Assembly (NCBI GenBank): GCA_910579575.1
Contig: CAJTUM010000001.1
Coordinates: 75,360-114,113, forward strand
DNA length: 38,754 nt
From: an uncultured Eubacteriales bacterium
GTDB lineage: Bacteria > Bacillota > Clostridia > Oscillospirales > Butyricicoccaceae
Direction: 5' to 3'
The notes beneath the pieces are model-generated. The model worked only from the letters and a program-made list of their open reading frames with translations, ran no database searches and was not told the origin of the DNA. Of this stretch, positions 29,969 to 38,708 are shown piece after piece. The position numbers and the translations under genes were made by a program. The stretch's first letter is position 1. Every line of letters starts with the position of its first letter.

Positions 29969-31321
29969 ATGAATTCTATGATTGCGGCTTATTCCGGCGG
30001 CGCGCTGCCGGCGGCGATTGGCATTTGCAGAGTGAGCGGCCCTGGCGTTCTAACGCTGGCCGACAAGATTTTTCGCCCGAAAAAAGGGCGTTCTATGGGC
30101 GAGGGACCTTTTTCCGCTATGCGGTATGGAGAGGTTTTGGACAGCGACGGCAGGGCGCTGGACCTTTGTCTGGCCTGCTGTTACCGGGGCCCCGCCAGTT
30201 ATACGGGGGAGGATATGCTGGAAATTTTTTGTCATGGCTCCCAGGCGGTGGCCGCTCGGATTTTGGAGCGCTGCATGGAGCTGGGCGCGCAGCCGGCCCA
30301 GGCGGGGGAATTTACCCAGCGGGCTTTTTTGGCGGGTAAGATGGATTTGATTGGCGCTGAGGCTGTGGCTGATTTGATCGAGGCCCAAAGCGCTGCGGCG
30401 GCTAAAAATGCCGCCGCTCAGCTGAAGGGAGGGATTTCGCAACAGATACGGGCTATTCGCCAGGCGATCATGGATCAACTGACCCATTTTTACGCAGTAT
30501 GCGATTATCCCGACGAGGATTTGGACCCCTTTCTCAATAGTCAGGCTTGCCAGGCTTTGACTCGTTGCGCCGATGAAATGGAAAAGCTGCTGGCTGGCTT
30601 TGAGCGGGGCCGGACTTTGACCCAAGGCCTTCCTGTCACCATTTTGGGCAAGCCCAATGCCGGGAAATCCTCTTTGCTCAACGCTTTGGCGGGTTATGAC
30701 CGGGCCATTGTGACAGAGGAAGCCGGCGCCACCCGGGATATTGTGACGGAAACGCTTCGCTGCGGCGACACTGTGCTGCGTCTTTCGGACACCGCCGGCC
30801 TGCGCCAGGCGGAAAGCCAAGCGGAGCGCATTGGCATTGAAAAGGCCCGGCAGAGCGCCCGCCAAAGCCAGTTGGTGATCTGCGTCTTTGACGGCTCCCG
30901 GCCGTTGGACGATCAAGATTTGGAAACCATACAAGCCAGCGCGGACCTGGAGCGGATCGCTGTGCGCAACAAGATGGACCTAGGCCAGGCGGCGCAGCCT
31001 CAGTTGGAAGAACAGTTTGGCCGGATATTTTGCCTATCTGCCCAAACGGGGGAGGGGATCGAGGACCTTTGCCAATGGTTGGCCAGCCTGACGCCGCAGC
31101 CGGATCAAGCGTTGATTACCAGCGCCCGACAGGCGGCGTTGCTGGACCAGGCCGCTCAAAGCTGCCGCTTGGCCGCCCAAAGCGCAGAGCAGGGCTTTAC
31201 CGCCGACGCTTTTTTGGCCGACGCCGAGCAGGCCCTTCGGCTACTGGACCAGACGCTGGGCGAAAGCGTTGGCGAAGATATTGTACACGGCATTTTCTCG
31301 CGCTTTTGCGTGGGCAAATAG
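29969..31321 (+). CDS. mnmE: tRNA modification GTPase MnmE
   Basis: With MnmG it installs the carboxymethylaminomethyl group on wobble U34 of tRNAs. The 450 residues comprise the folate-binding N-terminal domain (1-118), helical domain and inserted G domain: G1 GKPNAGKSS (227-235), G3 DTAGLR (274-279) and G4 NKMD (334-337). The C-terminus FCVGK (446-450) carries the conserved cysteine motif. Start at 29969 gives the family N-terminus (IAAYSGGALPAAIGICRVSG); an in-frame ATG at 29807 lies upstream of the hairpin and has no support. AAGGAGGGG precedes. mnmG begins 10 nt after the stop, so the pair is coupled. Confidence 0.97.
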   Translation: MNSMIAAYSGGALPAAIGICRVSGPGVLTLADKIFRPKKGRSMGEGPFSAMRYGEVLDSDGRALDLCLACCYRGPASYTGEDMLEIFCHGSQAVAARILERCMELGAQPAQAGEFTQRAFLAGKMDLIGAEAVADLIEAQSAAAAKNAAAQLKGGISQQIRAIRQAIMDQLTHFYAVCDYPDEDLDPFLNSQACQALTRCADEMEKLLAGFERGRTLTQGLPVTILGKPNAGKSSLLNALAGYDRAIVTEEAGATRDIVTETLRCGDTVLRLSDTAGLRQAESQAERIGIEKARQSARQSQLVICVFDGSRPLDDQDLETIQASADLERIAVRNKMDLGQAAQPQLEEQFGRIFCLSAQTGEGIEDLCQWLASLTPQPDQALITSARQAALLDQAAQSCRLAAQSAEQGFTADAFLADAEQALRLLDQTLGESVGEDIVHGIFSRFCVGK

Positions 31322-31331
31322 GAGGATTATA

Positions 31332-33200
31332 ATGGGATATTTGGCGGGAGCGGCGGAGGTCGTCGTCATTGGCGGAGGCCATGCGGGCATTGAGGCGGCG
31401 CTGGCCGCCGCTCGGCTGGGGCGGTCTACGCTGATGCTCACCTCGAATCTGGATAGTATTGGAAATATGCCCTGCAACCCCTCCATTGGGGGAGCGGCCA
31501 AAGGTCAACTGGTGCGAGAGATCGACGCCTTGGGCGGCGAAATGGGCCGAGCGGCAGATGCCTGCGGCATTCAATTCCGAATGCTCAACCGGGGCAAAGG
31601 ACCGGCAGTCCATTCACCGCGAGCCCAGGAGGATCGGGCGGATTATAAGCAATATATGAAGCAGGCGTTGGAAGCTTGCCCGAATTTATTTTTGCGTCAA
31701 GCCGAGGCGGCGGAAATTGATGTTCAACAGGGGCGGGTTCAGGGGGTGGCTTGTGTGGGCGGCGCCTATTTCCAGGCAAAAGCCGTTGTAATCTGCGCCG
31801 GCGTGTTTTTGAACAGCCGGATTTTTATTGGCGAATATAGCCAGCAAGCAGGTCCAGACGGTTTAGCCGCCGCTTGCTATTTGACGGCTTCTTTGGAAAA
31901 GCTGGGTTTGCGGACCCGTCGATTTAAAACCGGAACGCCTGCCCGGGTAGACGCCCGCTCCATCGATTTTTCTCGGCTGGAGGTTCAGCGGGGCGATTGC
32001 CCTCCTCAACCCTTTTCTTTTGATTTTGCGGGGGAGCTGCGCAATGACAGCCTATGTTGGTTGACCTATACCAACGCCCGCACCCATGAAACCATCCGGG
32101 CCGCCTTGGATCGCTCGCCTCTGTATGGCGGCGAAATACAAGGCGTAGGACCTCGATATTGTCCTTCTATTGAAGACAAAATTGTCCGATTTTCCACAAA
32201 AGAGAGACACCAGGTCTTTATCGAACCTTGTGGAAAACATTCTGGCGAAATGTATTTGCAGGGGCTTTCCACTTCTTTGCCGGAGGATGTGCAGCTGAAT
32301 TTTGTGCGCACCATCGTCGGCTTGGAACGAGCAGAGATCATGAGGCCCGGTTATGCCATCGAATACGACTGTCTGGACCCCACTCAGCTGACTTTGGGGC
32401 TGGCGGTCCGCAATGTGCCAGGGCTGTTTGCCGCTGGACAGATTTGCGGCACCTCCGGTTATGAGGAGGCGGCGGCTCAGGGGTTGTTGGCCGGTATAAA
32501 CGCCGCCCGCTATGCGGGGGAGGAGGAGCCTCTGATCTTGGCTCGGTCGGATGGGTATATCGGCGCCTTGATCGACGATATTGTCACCAAAGGAACCGAC
32601 GAGCCTTATCGGATGATGACCTCTCGCTCCGAATATCGCCTGTTGCTGCGGCAGGACAATGCCGATTATCGCTTGACGCCCATCGGGCAGAAGATTGGAT
32701 TGCTCTCTCAAAACCGTTTGGAACAGATGGAGCAGGATTATCGGCTGGCGGAACAGGAAATCGCTCGATTGGAGAAAAAGGCGGTCAGCGGCTCAGTTTT
32801 GGCCGAGATTTTGGCGCAGCGGGGAAGCGCGCCTGTGAGCCAGGGCATTTTGCTGGCAGATTTGTTGCGTCGCCCGGAAATCACTTATGCGTGTTTGGCG
32901 CCGCTGGACCCAGAACGACCGTCGTTGAGCAAGAAAATTCAGGAACAAGTGGAAATTCAGGTGAAATATCAAGGGTATATTCAGCGAGAGCTGCGCCAGG
33001 TGGAGGAGCAAAGACGCTTAGAGGAGCGGCTGTTGCCGCAAGAACTGGACTACCTGCATATGGATACCTTGCGCCTGGAGGCTCGACAGAAGCTGGACGC
33101 TCTGCGCCCCCGCAGCTTGGGTCAGGCCGCCCGGATTTCTGGCGTTAGCCCTTCCGATATCGGGGCGCTGATGATTGTATTATCCCAAAGGGGGCAATGA
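31332..33200 (+). CDS. mnmG: tRNA uridine-5-carboxymethylaminomethyl modification enzyme MnmG
   Basis: FAD-dependent partner of MnmE in U34 modification. The 622 residues start with a dinucleotide fold, VVVIGGGHAGIEAA (11-24), followed by NPSIGG and GKGPAVHSPRAQEDR, then FKTGTPARVDARSID, the catalytic cysteine region with GGDCPPQPF-like QRGDCPPQPFSF, and the C-terminal helical domain (SYACLAPLDPER..., ARISGVSPSDIGAL). GGAGG at 31321-31325 overlaps the mnmE stop and sets the start at 31332. An in-frame upstream ATG at 31269 lies inside mnmE and is not needed. rsmG starts one base after the stop. Confidence 0.96.
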   Translation: MGYLAGAAEVVVIGGGHAGIEAALAAARLGRSTLMLTSNLDSIGNMPCNPSIGGAAKGQLVREIDALGGEMGRAADACGIQFRMLNRGKGPAVHSPRAQEDRADYKQYMKQALEACPNLFLRQAEAAEIDVQQGRVQGVACVGGAYFQAKAVVICAGVFLNSRIFIGEYSQQAGPDGLAAACYLTASLEKLGLRTRRFKTGTPARVDARSIDFSRLEVQRGDCPPQPFSFDFAGELRNDSLCWLTYTNARTHETIRAALDRSPLYGGEIQGVGPRYCPSIEDKIVRFSTKERHQVFIEPCGKHSGEMYLQGLSTSLPEDVQLNFVRTIVGLERAEIMRPGYAIEYDCLDPTQLTLGLAVRNVPGLFAAGQICGTSGYEEAAAQGLLAGINAARYAGEEEPLILARSDGYIGALIDDIVTKGTDEPYRMMTSRSEYRLLLRQDNADYRLTPIGQKIGLLSQNRLEQMEQDYRLAEQEIARLEKKAVSGSVLAEILAQRGSAPVSQGILLADLLRRPEITYACLAPLDPERPSLSKKIQEQVEIQVKYQGYIQRELRQVEEQRRLEERLLPQELDYLHMDTLRLEARQKLDALRPRSLGQAARISGVSPSDIGALMIVLSQRGQ

Positions 33201-33201
33201 A

Positions 33202-33918
33202 ATGGAGTTTCAACAGATTATAACCCAAGGATGTTCCACGTGGAACATTGTTCTGCCGGAACAAGCGCCAGAGCGACTGGAACAATACAATACGCTGTTG
33301 CTGGAAAAGAATAAAGTGATGAATTTGACCGCCATTACCCAGCCGGAAGAAATGGCGGTCCGTCATATGCTGGACTGTCTGTTTCTGTTGAATTGCGGAG
33401 AATTCAAAGGAAAGAAAGCGATTGATGTGGGCAGCGGCGGCGGTTTCCCTGGCATTCCGCTACAAATTGCCTGCCCAGAAGCCCAATTCCTGTTGTTGGA
33501 CAGCCGAAAAAAACGGGTTGATTTTTTGAAAGAAGTGTGTCAGACTATGGATTTGCCAGCGCAGACCTTAGCCGCTCGGGCGGAAGAGGCTGTTCGTCAA
33601 AAGGGGATGCGAGAGCAATTTGATCTGGCGGTATCTCGGGCAGTGGCGCCCCTGAATGTGTTGTGCGAGTTGTGCTTGCCTTTCGTTCGGCTCGGAGGAC
33701 GATTTTTGGCTATGAAAAGCGATAATCCGGCGGCAGAACTGGAGATTGCCCAGGCGCAAAGCGCGATTCAGCGCTTGGGAGGCAGGTTGGTAGAGCAGAA
33801 AAAATACCGACTGCCCGGGATCGACATTGCGCATCAGGCGCTGGTTATTCAAAAAGAAAAATCGACCCCCGCCGCCTATCCCCGGCGATATGCCAAAATT
33901 GAAGGCGATCCCTTGTAA
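33202..33918 (+). CDS. rsmG: 16S rRNA (guanine-527-N7) methyltransferase RsmG
   Basis: SAM-dependent enzyme that methylates G527 of 16S rRNA; loss gives low-level streptomycin resistance. The 238 residues show the family layout: EKNKVMNLTAIT, HMLDCLFLL, the SAM loop IDVGSGGGFPGIPLQI, LLLDSRKKRVDFL and AVSRAVAPL, then FLAMKSDN. Start at 33202 has an AAAGGGGGC site in the mnmG end and is preferred over 33175. The codons for its residues around 11-16 contain a perfect palindromic parS site (33232-33247), so the DNA is doubly used here. Confidence 0.95.
   Translation: MEFQQIITQGCSTWNIVLPEQAPERLEQYNTLLLEKNKVMNLTAITQPEEMAVRHMLDCLFLLNCGEFKGKKAIDVGSGGGFPGIPLQIACPEAQFLLLDSRKKRVDFLKEVCQTMDLPAQTLAARAEEAVRQKGMREQFDLAVSRAVAPLNVLCELCLPFVRLGGRFLAMKSDNPAAELEIAQAQSAIQRLGGRLVEQKKYRLPGIDIAHQALVIQKEKSTPAAYPRRYAKIEGDPL
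33232..33247. promoter_or_regulatory. parS site within rsmG
   Basis: TGTTCCACGTGGAACA is a perfect 16-bp palindrome matching the parS consensus (TGTTNCACGTGAAACA) but for the symmetric C/G. It is the ParB nucleation site type found near Firmicute origins. Confidence 0.85.
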
Positions 33919-34049
33919 GCAGGGGAGAGAGGGCGCTTGCTGAAACCTTTTGTAACCAGCGAAAATACGACCTTTTTTGCTCGGGCAGGCTGGTATAATA
34001 CCATCAAAGGCCAACAAAAGTAGGATGAAACGGGGGAGGGAATAGGCCG

Positions 34050-34889
34050 ATGCGAGATATGCTGGAGATTCTTCCGCTGCGGCGGGCTGGCAAAGAGCGC
34101 CGGCAGCTGAGGCTTTTGCAGCCTGAGCAGATACGTCCCAACCCCAATCAGCCTCGGCGGCATTTCGATAGTCAGGCCATTGAGAGCTTGGCGGAAAGTA
34201 TTCGTCAATATGGGCTGATCAACCCTTTGACTGTGCGCCCGACAGGGGAGGGATATGAGCTGATTGCCGGAGAGCGGAGGCTGAGGGCCTGCCAGACCGC
34301 CGGATTGCAGCAGATTCCCTGTTATATCGTGGCATCCACAGAGCAGGATTCTTCTTTGATGGCCTTGGTGGAAAATTTACAGCGTCAGGACCTGGATTTT
34401 TATGAAGAAGCCTTGGGGATCGCCCGGTTGATGCAAAATCACGGTATGACCCAACAGCAAGCGGCTCAAAGCCTGGGCAAAACGCAATCGGCTGTGGCCA
34501 ATAAGCTGCGGTTGCTCAAGCTGCCAATGGAGGCCATCGATTTGCTGAGGCAAAATCAGATGACCGAACGCCATGCCCGAGCGTTGCTTAAGCTGGAAAC
34601 GCCGGAACAGCAGCTGCAAGTCGCTCAAGCTATTGTCAAACATGGCTTTACGGTAGTTCAGACCGAACAATATATCCAGCGACTGCTGACGCAAAAGGAC
34701 AAGCCCCCGCCGCCCAGGCCCCGGAAACTCCAAGACGTGCGCATTTTTATGAACACACTGAACCGAGCGATGGATACCATGCGTCAGGCTGGAGTCGGGG
34801 CGGCGATGAACCACAGTTATGAAAATGGCGAAATGGTTGTGACAATCCGTATTCCCGCCGCGCCCCCTAAGGGCCAATCAGGCGGTTGA
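34050..34889 (+). CDS. noc: Nucleoid-occlusion ParB-like protein (Noc-type)
   Basis: A 279-residue ParB-family CTPase-type DNA-binding protein. Visible: the ParB N-terminal domain with QIRPNPNQPRRHFD, the CTP-binding motif GERRLRAC (74-81) and ENLQRQDLDFYEEA, then the helix-turn-helix TQQQAAQSLGKTQSAVANKLRLLKLP, and a C-terminal dimer region after a proline stretch (PPPPRPRK). The order rsmG-noc-parA-parB is the Bacillus arrangement, which supports Noc, though a second ParB is possible. Noc proteins bind their own palindromes and keep the division ring off the nucleoid. GGGGAGGG (34033-34040) sets the start. A parS doublet/terminator follows. Confidence 0.88.
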   Translation: MRDMLEILPLRRAGKERRQLRLLQPEQIRPNPNQPRRHFDSQAIESLAESIRQYGLINPLTVRPTGEGYELIAGERRLRACQTAGLQQIPCYIVASTEQDSSLMALVENLQRQDLDFYEEALGIARLMQNHGMTQQQAAQSLGKTQSAVANKLRLLKLPMEAIDLLRQNQMTERHARALLKLETPEQQLQVAQAIVKHGFTVVQTEQYIQRLLTQKDKPPPPRPRKLQDVRIFMNTLNRAMDTMRQAGVGAAMNHSYENGEMVVTIRIPAAPPKGQSGG

Positions 34890-34928
34890 CGATAGATTCC
34901 TCCAAAACCTCATCTCTTTCTCTCGCTT

Positions 34929-34971
34929 TGTTCCACGTGAAACAAGTTTCACGTGGAACATTTTTTATTGT
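34929..34971 (+). terminator. parS doublet that doubles as a terminator
   Basis: TGTTCCACGTGAAACA (34929-34944) is directly followed by AGTTTCACGTGGAACA (34945-34960). The two parS sites are inverted, giving a 15-bp perfect stem with a 2-nt centre (four bases minimum in the folded loop), then TTTTTTATTG. It sits 39 nt after the noc stop. Both roles, ParB loading and termination of the noc transcript, are read from sequence alone. Confidence 0.85.
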
Positions 34972-35027
34972 TGAAGCAATCTGCATAAGAAAAATTCCCC
35001 TGTTTTCCCCGAAACATTCGATTTTGT

Positions 35028-35056
35028 TTTGCAAAAACCCACATACGTGGTATAAT
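35028..35056 (+). promoter_or_regulatory. Promoter of parA-parB
   Basis: TTTGCA (35028-35033), 17-bp spacer, TATAAT (35051-35056). Transcription should begin near 35063, giving a leader of about 91 nt with the hairpin element at 35108-35143. Confidence 0.85.
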
Positions 35057-35107
35057 GAAATCAGAATACAAATTTTGCGGCGCATTACGCTGCAAATTCA
35101 ATCAAAA

Positions 35108-35143
35108 GAAAGGGGATCCCCGAAACATCCAGGATTTTTGGGG
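35108..35143 (+). promoter_or_regulatory. Hairpin leader element before parA (copy 3 of 3)
   Basis: GAAAGGGGAT (35108-35117) precedes CCCCGAAACATC (35118-35129), which pairs with 35133-35143 (GATTTTTGGGG) as 11 bp with one bulged C and loop CAG. The closing GGGG lies 10 nt before the parA ATG. Confidence 0.65.
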
Positions 35144-35153
35144 AAGGCGCATC

Positions 35154-35909
35154 ATGGGCAAAATTACAGCAGTTGCAAATCAAAAAGGCGGCGTAGGAAA
35201 AACAACCACTACCGTCAACCTGGCGGCTTGTGTGGGCGTTTTGGGCAAAAAAGTGCTGGTGTGCGATTTTGACCCCCAGGCCAACGCTACTTCCGGCTTA
35301 GGGCTTTCAAGCCGCGTTCGGAAATCGGTATACGACGTAATCACTGGCGATATGGACCCAGCGGGAGTTGTGCTGCACACCAAATGGTGCGACGTGCTGC
35401 CCGCCGACATCAATTTAGCGGCGGCAGAGGTGGAGCTGGCTTCAGTAGAGGGCAGGGAACAGCGGCTGAAAACAGTCCTTCAGACCTTGGAGCCCCAATA
35501 TGACTTTATTTTCATCGATTGTCCGCCTTCTCTTGGAGTGTTGACGATCAACGCTTTAGTGGCTTGCGATAGCGTATTGGTGCCCATGCAGTGCGAATAC
35601 TATGCTCTGGAGGGGTTAAGCCAGCTGGTCAATTCCATTCGCACAGTCAAGCGTTCGCTGAATCCGCAGATCGATATTGAAGGCATTGTGCTCACCATGT
35701 ACGACGGCCGAACCAACCTAACCATTCAGGTGGCGGAAGAAATCAAGCGGTTTTTTGAAGATAAGGTTTATAAAACTGTAGCGCCGCGCAATATCCGGCT
35801 TTCGGAGGCGCCCAGCCACGGCCTGCCGATTATCGAATATGAGCGAACCTCCAAGGGAGCGGAGGCATATCAAGGCATTGCGGAGGAATTTCTCCGCCGC
35901 AATCGATAG
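35154..35909 (+). CDS. parA: Chromosome-partitioning ATPase ParA/Soj
   Basis: A Walker-type ATPase that, with ParB and parS, separates replicated origins and tunes DnaA. The 251 residues begin MGKITAVANQKGGVGKTTTT with the deviant Walker A (K11-T18), then VLVCDFDPQANATSGLG, FIDCPPSLGVLTINAL (Walker B), and the conserved C-terminal sequence. Start at 35154 gives the classical Soj N-terminus; an in-frame ATG at 35055 lies within the -10 of the promoter and cannot be transcribed. No canonical AGGAGG precedes: the GGGGAAGG ending of the hairpin is the likely ribosome site. parB follows after 148 nt. Confidence 0.97.
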   Translation: MGKITAVANQKGGVGKTTTTVNLAACVGVLGKKVLVCDFDPQANATSGLGLSSRVRKSVYDVITGDMDPAGVVLHTKWCDVLPADINLAAAEVELASVEGREQRLKTVLQTLEPQYDFIFIDCPPSLGVLTINALVACDSVLVPMQCEYYALEGLSQLVNSIRTVKRSLNPQIDIEGIVLTMYDGRTNLTIQVAEEIKRFFEDKVYKTVAPRNIRLSEAPSHGLPIIEYERTSKGAEAYQGIAEEFLRRNR

Positions 35910-36057
35910 ATAGAACGAAAGGCGAATTTTCGCAGAACTTTTATTTTGGCAGAGAAAAAAGGATGTTTGAGGTTTTTCGCAGAGAAAAGCGGCAAAATTT
36001 TCAAACAATTTTGGATTTATTCAATATTTTTTGACGATGAGAAAGGAGAGAAGCGTT

Positions 36058-36930
36058 ATGGCGGCATCACATAAAGGTCTAGGCAAAGGTCTTGGTTCGT
36101 TATTTGGCGACGAGGCGCAGCAGGAAAATACCGTTTCCCGCCTAAATGTGCGGGAAATTGAACCCAACCCCGCTCAGCCTCGGCGGGATTTTGATCAAGT
36201 TTCCCTGGCAGAGCTGGCGGAAAGTATCCGCCGGAATGGAGTAATCAGCCCCATCGCTGTGCGCAGGACGGAAAACGGGTATCAGATTGTAGCTGGCGAA
36301 CGGCGTTGGCGAGCCTGTCGCCTGGCTGGACTGGACCAGATTCCCGCTCTGATCGTGGAAGCCGACGACCGGTTGGCCTTTGAAATGGCCATGATTGAGA
36401 ATTTACAGCGGGAAGATTTGAACCCCATGGAAGAAGCCGAGGGATATAGGGAGCTGATGGAGCGTTTTGGCATCACCCAGGAGGAAATTGCCGAGCGGGT
36501 AGGCAAAAGCCGGCCTGCTGTGGCCAACGCTCTGCGGCTGCTGACCTTGCCGGAGCCGCTGATTGATTTGGTGCGCTCCAGCAAACTTTCGCAAGGGCAC
36601 GCTCGAACGCTGTTGGGCGTTAGCGACCAACAAACCATGATTAGCGCCGCCCAGACGGTGATGGATCAAGGGCTTTCAGTTCGCCAGACGGAAAAACTGG
36701 TGAAAAAGTTGGAGGAACTGGCAAAAGGAGAGCAAAAGCCAGCTGCGGCCAATGTCAATCAGATTTATATTGAGGAGCTGGAGCATCGGCTGGCGGAGGC
36801 GACAGGGCGAAAGATCAGCATCAGCCAAGGTAAGGAAAAGGGCAAAATCAGTATAGAATATTATGGAAATGATGATTTGGAAACGCTGACAGAGGCCATT
36901 TTAGCTATGAAAAAGCAATCAATGCGCTAA
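36058..36930 (+). CDS. parB: Chromosome-partitioning protein ParB/Spo0J
   Basis: CTP-dependent DNA clamp that loads at parS and spreads, recruiting condensin and working with ParA. The 290 residues start with the ParA-activating peptide HKGLGKGLGSLFGD (5-18), then the N-terminal domain EIEPNPAQPRRDFD, CTP-binding GERRWRAC (80-87) and ENLQREDLNPMEEAEGY, then the helix-turn-helix TQEEIAERVGKSRPAVANALRLLTLP, and C-terminal dimer domain GKGKISIEYYGNDDLETL. AAAGGAGAG (36042-36050) fixes the start at 36058. Upstream gap 35910-36057 is AT-rich with two imperfect TTTCGCAGA repeats; a weak promoter is possible there. Confidence 0.97.
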   Translation: MAASHKGLGKGLGSLFGDEAQQENTVSRLNVREIEPNPAQPRRDFDQVSLAELAESIRRNGVISPIAVRRTENGYQIVAGERRWRACRLAGLDQIPALIVEADDRLAFEMAMIENLQREDLNPMEEAEGYRELMERFGITQEEIAERVGKSRPAVANALRLLTLPEPLIDLVRSSKLSQGHARTLLGVSDQQTMISAAQTVMDQGLSVRQTEKLVKKLEELAKGEQKPAAANVNQIYIEELEHRLAEATGRKISISQGKEKGKISIEYYGNDDLETLTEAILAMKKQSMR

Positions 36931-36975
36931 AAATCAAAAAATTTTTTGGTTTTCAACTAATATGAGGAGGACGAC

Positions 36976-38631
36976 TTGAAAATCAACGCAAAAAAACTGC
37001 GCCAGGAAGGGCTGGCGCTTCTGATTACGCTGGCGATAGGGTTTATCGGCTTTTATATCTTTCTGCCGCCTATTTCCCTGCAATCGCAGCAGTTCTATCT
37101 ATTTGCCGGCGTATTATGCCTGATTTGGACGGCGCTACGCCTGCCTGCGGCGATAGCGGCGGAAAAACAGGGGAAGATGACCCGGGCCTCGTTGACCCTT
37201 TATGCGCTGTTTCCCATGCTGATCGCCGTCTTTTTGACCGCGCTGTTTTTGCTGTTCACCTTGGCGTCGCTGACCCTTTTTAACGCCTCTCGGTATAGCG
37301 CCCTGCTTGCGGTGGAGCAGGGAGATTTTTCCCAGGATATTCCGCAAATCACCTATGAGCAAATTCCCATGCTGGATACCCAAAGCGCCCAGAGGCTGGG
37401 GGACCGGAAGATGGGGGAGCTGGCGGCGGCCAACAACGAGGAACAAAAATCCCTGGTATCCCAGTTTGAGGTCTCGCGGGATTATATCCAGATCAATTAC
37501 AAAAACCGTCCCACCCGCGTGACACAGCTGGAGTATGCCGGTTTTTTCAAGTGGCTGAACAACCGCAAAGAGGGGCTGCCCGGTTATATTATGATCGATA
37601 TGGTGACCCAGCAGACCCAGCTAGTGCGGCTGGAACAGGGGATGAAATATTCTCCCTCGGAATATTTTGGACGCAATATTTATCGATATATGCGCTTCCG
37701 CTACCCTACCATGCTGCTGGGGCAGCCCAGCCTGGAGGTGGACGACGATGGGACGCCTTATTTTGTGGCGCCCTGCTTGCACAAACGCATTGGAATGCTG
37801 GGCGGCGCCGACGTGAAGGGGGCGGTTTTCGTCAACGCGGTGACAGGCGAACATCAGTATTATAGCCTGGAAGAAGCGCCGACCTGGGCAGACCATATTT
37901 GCCCGGCGGATTTGTTGGTGCAGCAATATGATTATTACGGCGCCTACAACGACGGTTTTTTCAACGCCTATATCGGCCAACGAGGAGTCACCCGCACGAC
38001 GGCGGATTATAATTATATCGCTATGAACGACGATGTGTATGTCTATACCGGCGTCACTTCCGTCAACAGCGATCAATCGAATATCGGTTTTCTGCTGGTG
38101 AACCAGCGGACCAAAGAGGCCAAATTTTATCCAGTATCCGGCGCCACCGAGCAATCGGCCCAGGCTTCGGCTCAGGGAGCGGTGGAAGATCTGGGGTATC
38201 GGGCCACTTTCCCGATTTTGTTGAATATCAACAATCAGCCCACCTATTTCATGTCCCTGAAGGACAGCTCTGGCCTAGTGAAAATGTATGCGATGGTCAA
38301 CGTGGCCAATTACCAGCGAGTGGCCGTGGGGGGGACCGTGGCGGAGTGTGAGAAAAAATACACCAAGACCATGCAGGCGGACAGCGGCTATGTGCCGCAG
38401 CAGACTGAGGAGGCTACGGGATCGGTTGAGGAGATTCGCCAGGCCACAGTAAATGGATATACTTGGTATTATTTCAAAATCATTGGTTATCCCCAATATT
38501 TCGCCATGTCGGTGGAACAGGACACCTCGTTGCCCCTGATCGACGTGGGCGACAGCATTTCTGTGGTTTATGACAGTGAAATTGTGGACGGCGTGGCCAA
38601 GGCTTTGGACGTCCAACGCAACGTCCCATAA
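36976..38631 (+). CDS. Membrane protein with large extracytoplasmic domain
   Basis: A 551-residue protein I do not recognise. Three hydrophobic segments lie near the N-terminus (about 11-32, 40-60, 74-104); the remaining ~440 residues are soluble, beta-rich and probably outside the membrane, with many aromatic residues and no cell-wall anchor. The start is TTG (36976) behind AGGAGG (36965-36970), and no better ATG start exists. It is downstream of parB (45-nt gap containing an A6T6 palindrome) on the same strand. Similar large proteins are often found after parAB in Clostridia but their function is not known to me. A GC hairpin (38677-38708) follows. Confidence 0.7.
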   Translation: MKINAKKLRQEGLALLITLAIGFIGFYIFLPPISLQSQQFYLFAGVLCLIWTALRLPAAIAAEKQGKMTRASLTLYALFPMLIAVFLTALFLLFTLASLTLFNASRYSALLAVEQGDFSQDIPQITYEQIPMLDTQSAQRLGDRKMGELAAANNEEQKSLVSQFEVSRDYIQINYKNRPTRVTQLEYAGFFKWLNNRKEGLPGYIMIDMVTQQTQLVRLEQGMKYSPSEYFGRNIYRYMRFRYPTMLLGQPSLEVDDDGTPYFVAPCLHKRIGMLGGADVKGAVFVNAVTGEHQYYSLEEAPTWADHICPADLLVQQYDYYGAYNDGFFNAYIGQRGVTRTTADYNYIAMNDDVYVYTGVTSVNSDQSNIGFLLVNQRTKEAKFYPVSGATEQSAQASAQGAVEDLGYRATFPILLNINNQPTYFMSLKDSSGLVKMYAMVNVANYQRVAVGGTVAECEKKYTKTMQADSGYVPQQTEEATGSVEEIRQATVNGYTWYYFKIIGYPQYFAMSVEQDTSLPLIDVGDSISVVYDSEIVDGVAKALDVQRNVP

Positions 38632-38676
38632 ACGGGTATGACTGTTTATCCTTGACGGGCCGTTTTTCAGGCGCGC

Positions 38677-38708
38677 GCAGCCGGAGCCGCTTATAAGGCT
38701 CCGGCTGC
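38677..38708. other. 12-bp GC stem-loop after the membrane protein gene
   Basis: GCAGCCGGAGCC (38677-38688) and GGCTCCGGCTGC (38697-38708) are perfectly complementary with an 8-nt loop. No T-run follows on the + strand, so it may block exonucleases or act as a weak terminator. The rest of 38709-38754 shows nothing recognisable. Confidence 0.6.

Noticed and set aside
35055..35153. Upstream start of parA
   Set aside because: The ATG overlaps the -10 box of the parA promoter and cannot be in the mRNA; the Soj N-terminus begins at 35154.
36282..36638. Minus-strand frame within parB
   Set aside because: Shadow of parB; no ribosome site or domain.
38677..38708. Rho-independent terminator after the last gene
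   Set aside because: The stem is strong but no T-run follows on the + strand, so it is listed only as a stem-loop.
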